A stretch of DNA of 6,682 bases from NCBI GenBank assembly GCA_050920955.1, contig JBPBQS010000069.1, forward strand, positions 1 to 6,682, read 5' to 3'. The notes below the pieces were generated by a model that saw only the letters and a program-made list of their open reading frames with translations, had not been told where the DNA came from and did no database searches. Positions 5,791-6,682 of this stretch are shown piece by piece; position 1 is the stretch's first letter, and each line of letters begins with the position of its first letter. Source of the stretch: CAXSEF01 sp050920955. Lineage in GTDB: Bacteria; Pseudomonadota; Alphaproteobacteria; Acetobacterales; Acetobacteraceae. Position numbers and translations under genes: made by a program.

Positions 5791-5845
5791 GAAGCAAGGC
5801 CGGGCTCTGCCCGGACCCGCCAAAGGCCCGAGGCCTTTGGAAACC
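5791..5845 (-). repeat. 55-nt double-hairpin repeat, copy B, in the oxyR leader
   Basis: Read on the minus strand, this begins GGTTTCC, forms a 9-bp hairpin CCAAAGGCC-TCG-GGCCTTTGG (5820-5840), then a 6-bp hairpin CCGGGC-AGA-GCCCGG (5800-5814), and ends CCTTGCTTC. It is the inverted partner of the element at 4808-4862. The second stem differs from copy A at three adjacent pairs, each with both bases changed so pairing is kept, while the AGA loop is identical. That supports selection or duplication of the folded form. It fills most of the 94-base gap between the aminotransferase stop and the oxyR start, nine bases from the ATG. Confidence 0.85.
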
Positions 5846-5875
5846 GTCTGCCTAGAAAGCCCAGGCCCCGCGGTC

Positions 5876-6682
5876 TCACGCGAACCCCCGCAGCCGCTCC
5901 ACCGCCTCCGCCACGTCCGCCTCCGCCCCGCAGTAGCTGAACCGCACGAACCGTCCGCCGCGCGTGCGGTCGAAGTCCACGCCGGGCGTCGCCGCCACGC
6001 CCGCCTCCTCCAGCATCCGCGCGCAGAACGCCACGCTGTCCCCCGTCCGCTCCGACACGTCGGCGTACAGGTAGAACGCCCCCTCCGCCGGGCTCAGCCG
6101 GCCGAACCCTGCCCCCGGCATCTCGCGCAGCAGCAGCGCCCGCGACCGCCGATACGCCGCCACGTTGGCGTCCAGCTCCGGCGCGCACCCGAGCGCCGCC
6201 TCCGCCGCCAGCTGCGACAGGTGCGGCGCGCTGATGAACAGGTTTTGCGCCAGGCACTCCACCGGTCGCACCAGCGCCTCGGGCAGCACCATCCACCCCA
6301 CGCGCCACCCGGTCATGGAGAAATACTTGGAGAAGCTGTTGACCACGATCGCGCTCGGGCTGAACGCGGCCGCCGTCGCCACCGGCACGCCGTACTGGAG
6401 CCCGTGGTAGATCTCGTCCGACACCAGCCGCACGCCATGCGCGTGGCACCACTCGGCAATCGCGCGCAGCTCGTCGGGCCGCAGCATCGTGCCCGCCGGG
6501 TTGCCCGGGCTCGCCACGATCAGCCCGTCCGGCAGCCCGCCCGGCGCCCGGGCCAGGTCCTCCAGCATCGCCACCGTCGGCTGGAACCGCGTCTCCGCCC
6601 CGGCCTCCAGCACCACCGGCACCAGGCCCAGCGCCGTCAGGATGTTGACGTACGGCGGGTAGAACGGCGCCGCCAGCGCCAC
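5876..6682 (-). CDS. Class I/II PLP-dependent aminotransferase, N-terminus missing (cut by window edge)
   Basis: Transfers an amino group between an amino acid and a 2-oxo acid using pyridoxal phosphate in the cytoplasm; aspartate aminotransferase-like fold type I. The 268 visible residues end at TGA (5876-5878); the first visible codon is GTG at the edge and is not a start. Family members have about 390 residues, so roughly 120 N-terminal residues lie outside. Visible motifs in window numbering: SPGNPAGT (58-65) with substrate-pocket N61; SDEIYHGLQY with D89 (pyridine nitrogen) and Y92; NSFSKYFSMTGWRVGW with the PLP lysine K119 and phosphate-binding R127; and FVRFSY with R247, which binds the substrate carboxylate. 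All key residues are present, so the enzyme should be active. Substrate specificity cannot be told from this fragment. It is followed by oxyR on the same strand, but the repeat between them makes a tight operon doubtful. Confidence 0.93.
   Translation of the reverse strand: MALAAPFYPPYVNILTALGLVPVVLEAGAETRFQPTVAMLEDLARAPGGLPDGLIVASPGNPAGTMLRPDELRAIAEWCHAHGVRLVSDEIYHGLQYGVPVATAAAFSPSAIVVNSFSKYFSMTGWRVGWMVLPEALVRPVECLAQNLFISAPHLSQLAAEAALGCAPELDANVAAYRRSRALLLREMPGAGFGRLSPAEGAFYLYADVSERTGDSVAFCARMLEEAGVAATPGVDFDRTRGGRFVRFSYCGAEADVAEAVERLRGFA

Noticed and set aside
5782..5823. TTG at 5823 as the oxyR start
   Set aside because: It lies inside the hairpin repeat, and the added residues (MAGPGRARPCFAFA) do not match OxyR N-termini.
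4808..5845. Insertion sequence with oxyR as cargo
   Set aside because: There is no transposase, no target-site duplication I can see at the outer ends, and the repeats fold into internal hairpins more like REP elements than terminal inverted repeats.

Overview
This very GC-rich window is ordinary chromosomal housekeeping sequence from an alphaproteobacterium, most likely Rhodospirillales/Acetobacteraceae (Roseomonas-like). That placement is an inference. It rests on the alphaproteobacterial RNase E (N-terminus MTKRMLIDASHAEETRVV, large insert in the S1 domain, C-terminal GWWKR), on an amidase divergent from rne, and on the strong GC bias. No phage, plasmid, CRISPR or insertion-sequence genes are visible.

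Layout. Bases 1-78 are three tandem copies of a 26-bp palindrome-containing unit running into the left edge. Bases 81-941 (minus) encode a Tat-exported N-acetylmuramoyl-L-alanine amidase. Bases 942-1696 are a long divergent intergenic region with no convincing gene, holding the promoters of the amidase and of rne and one candidate small leader ORF. Bases 1697-4684 (plus) encode RNase E (rne), the scaffold of the RNA degradosome. Bases 4685-4863 lie between convergent genes and are packed with hairpins. Bases 4864-5781 (minus) encode the peroxide sensor OxyR with both redox cysteines. Bases 5782-5875 are the oxyR leader, made mostly of a double-hairpin repeat. Bases 5876-6682 (minus) encode the C-terminal two thirds of a class I PLP-dependent aminotransferase cut by the right edge.

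Relationships. The amidase and rne diverge; the aminotransferase and oxyR run in the same direction and converge on rne. The gene products do not form one pathway: cell-wall splitting, RNA decay, peroxide sensing and amino-acid metabolism sit side by side.

The most unusual signal is non-coding. Two 55-nt double-hairpin elements, related to each other with compensatory base changes in one stem, lie in inverted orientation exactly at the two ends of oxyR: one ends 1 nt from the stop codon and the other 9 nt from the start codon. They look like members of a dispersed REP-like family. Because they are inverted, the 5' and 3' untranslated parts of the oxyR mRNA would be complementary. Within RNase E, a duplicated EP[DE]LF[DE]EP motif, two arginine-rich blocks and a hydrophobic segment in the disordered tail are candidate partner- or RNA-binding sites.
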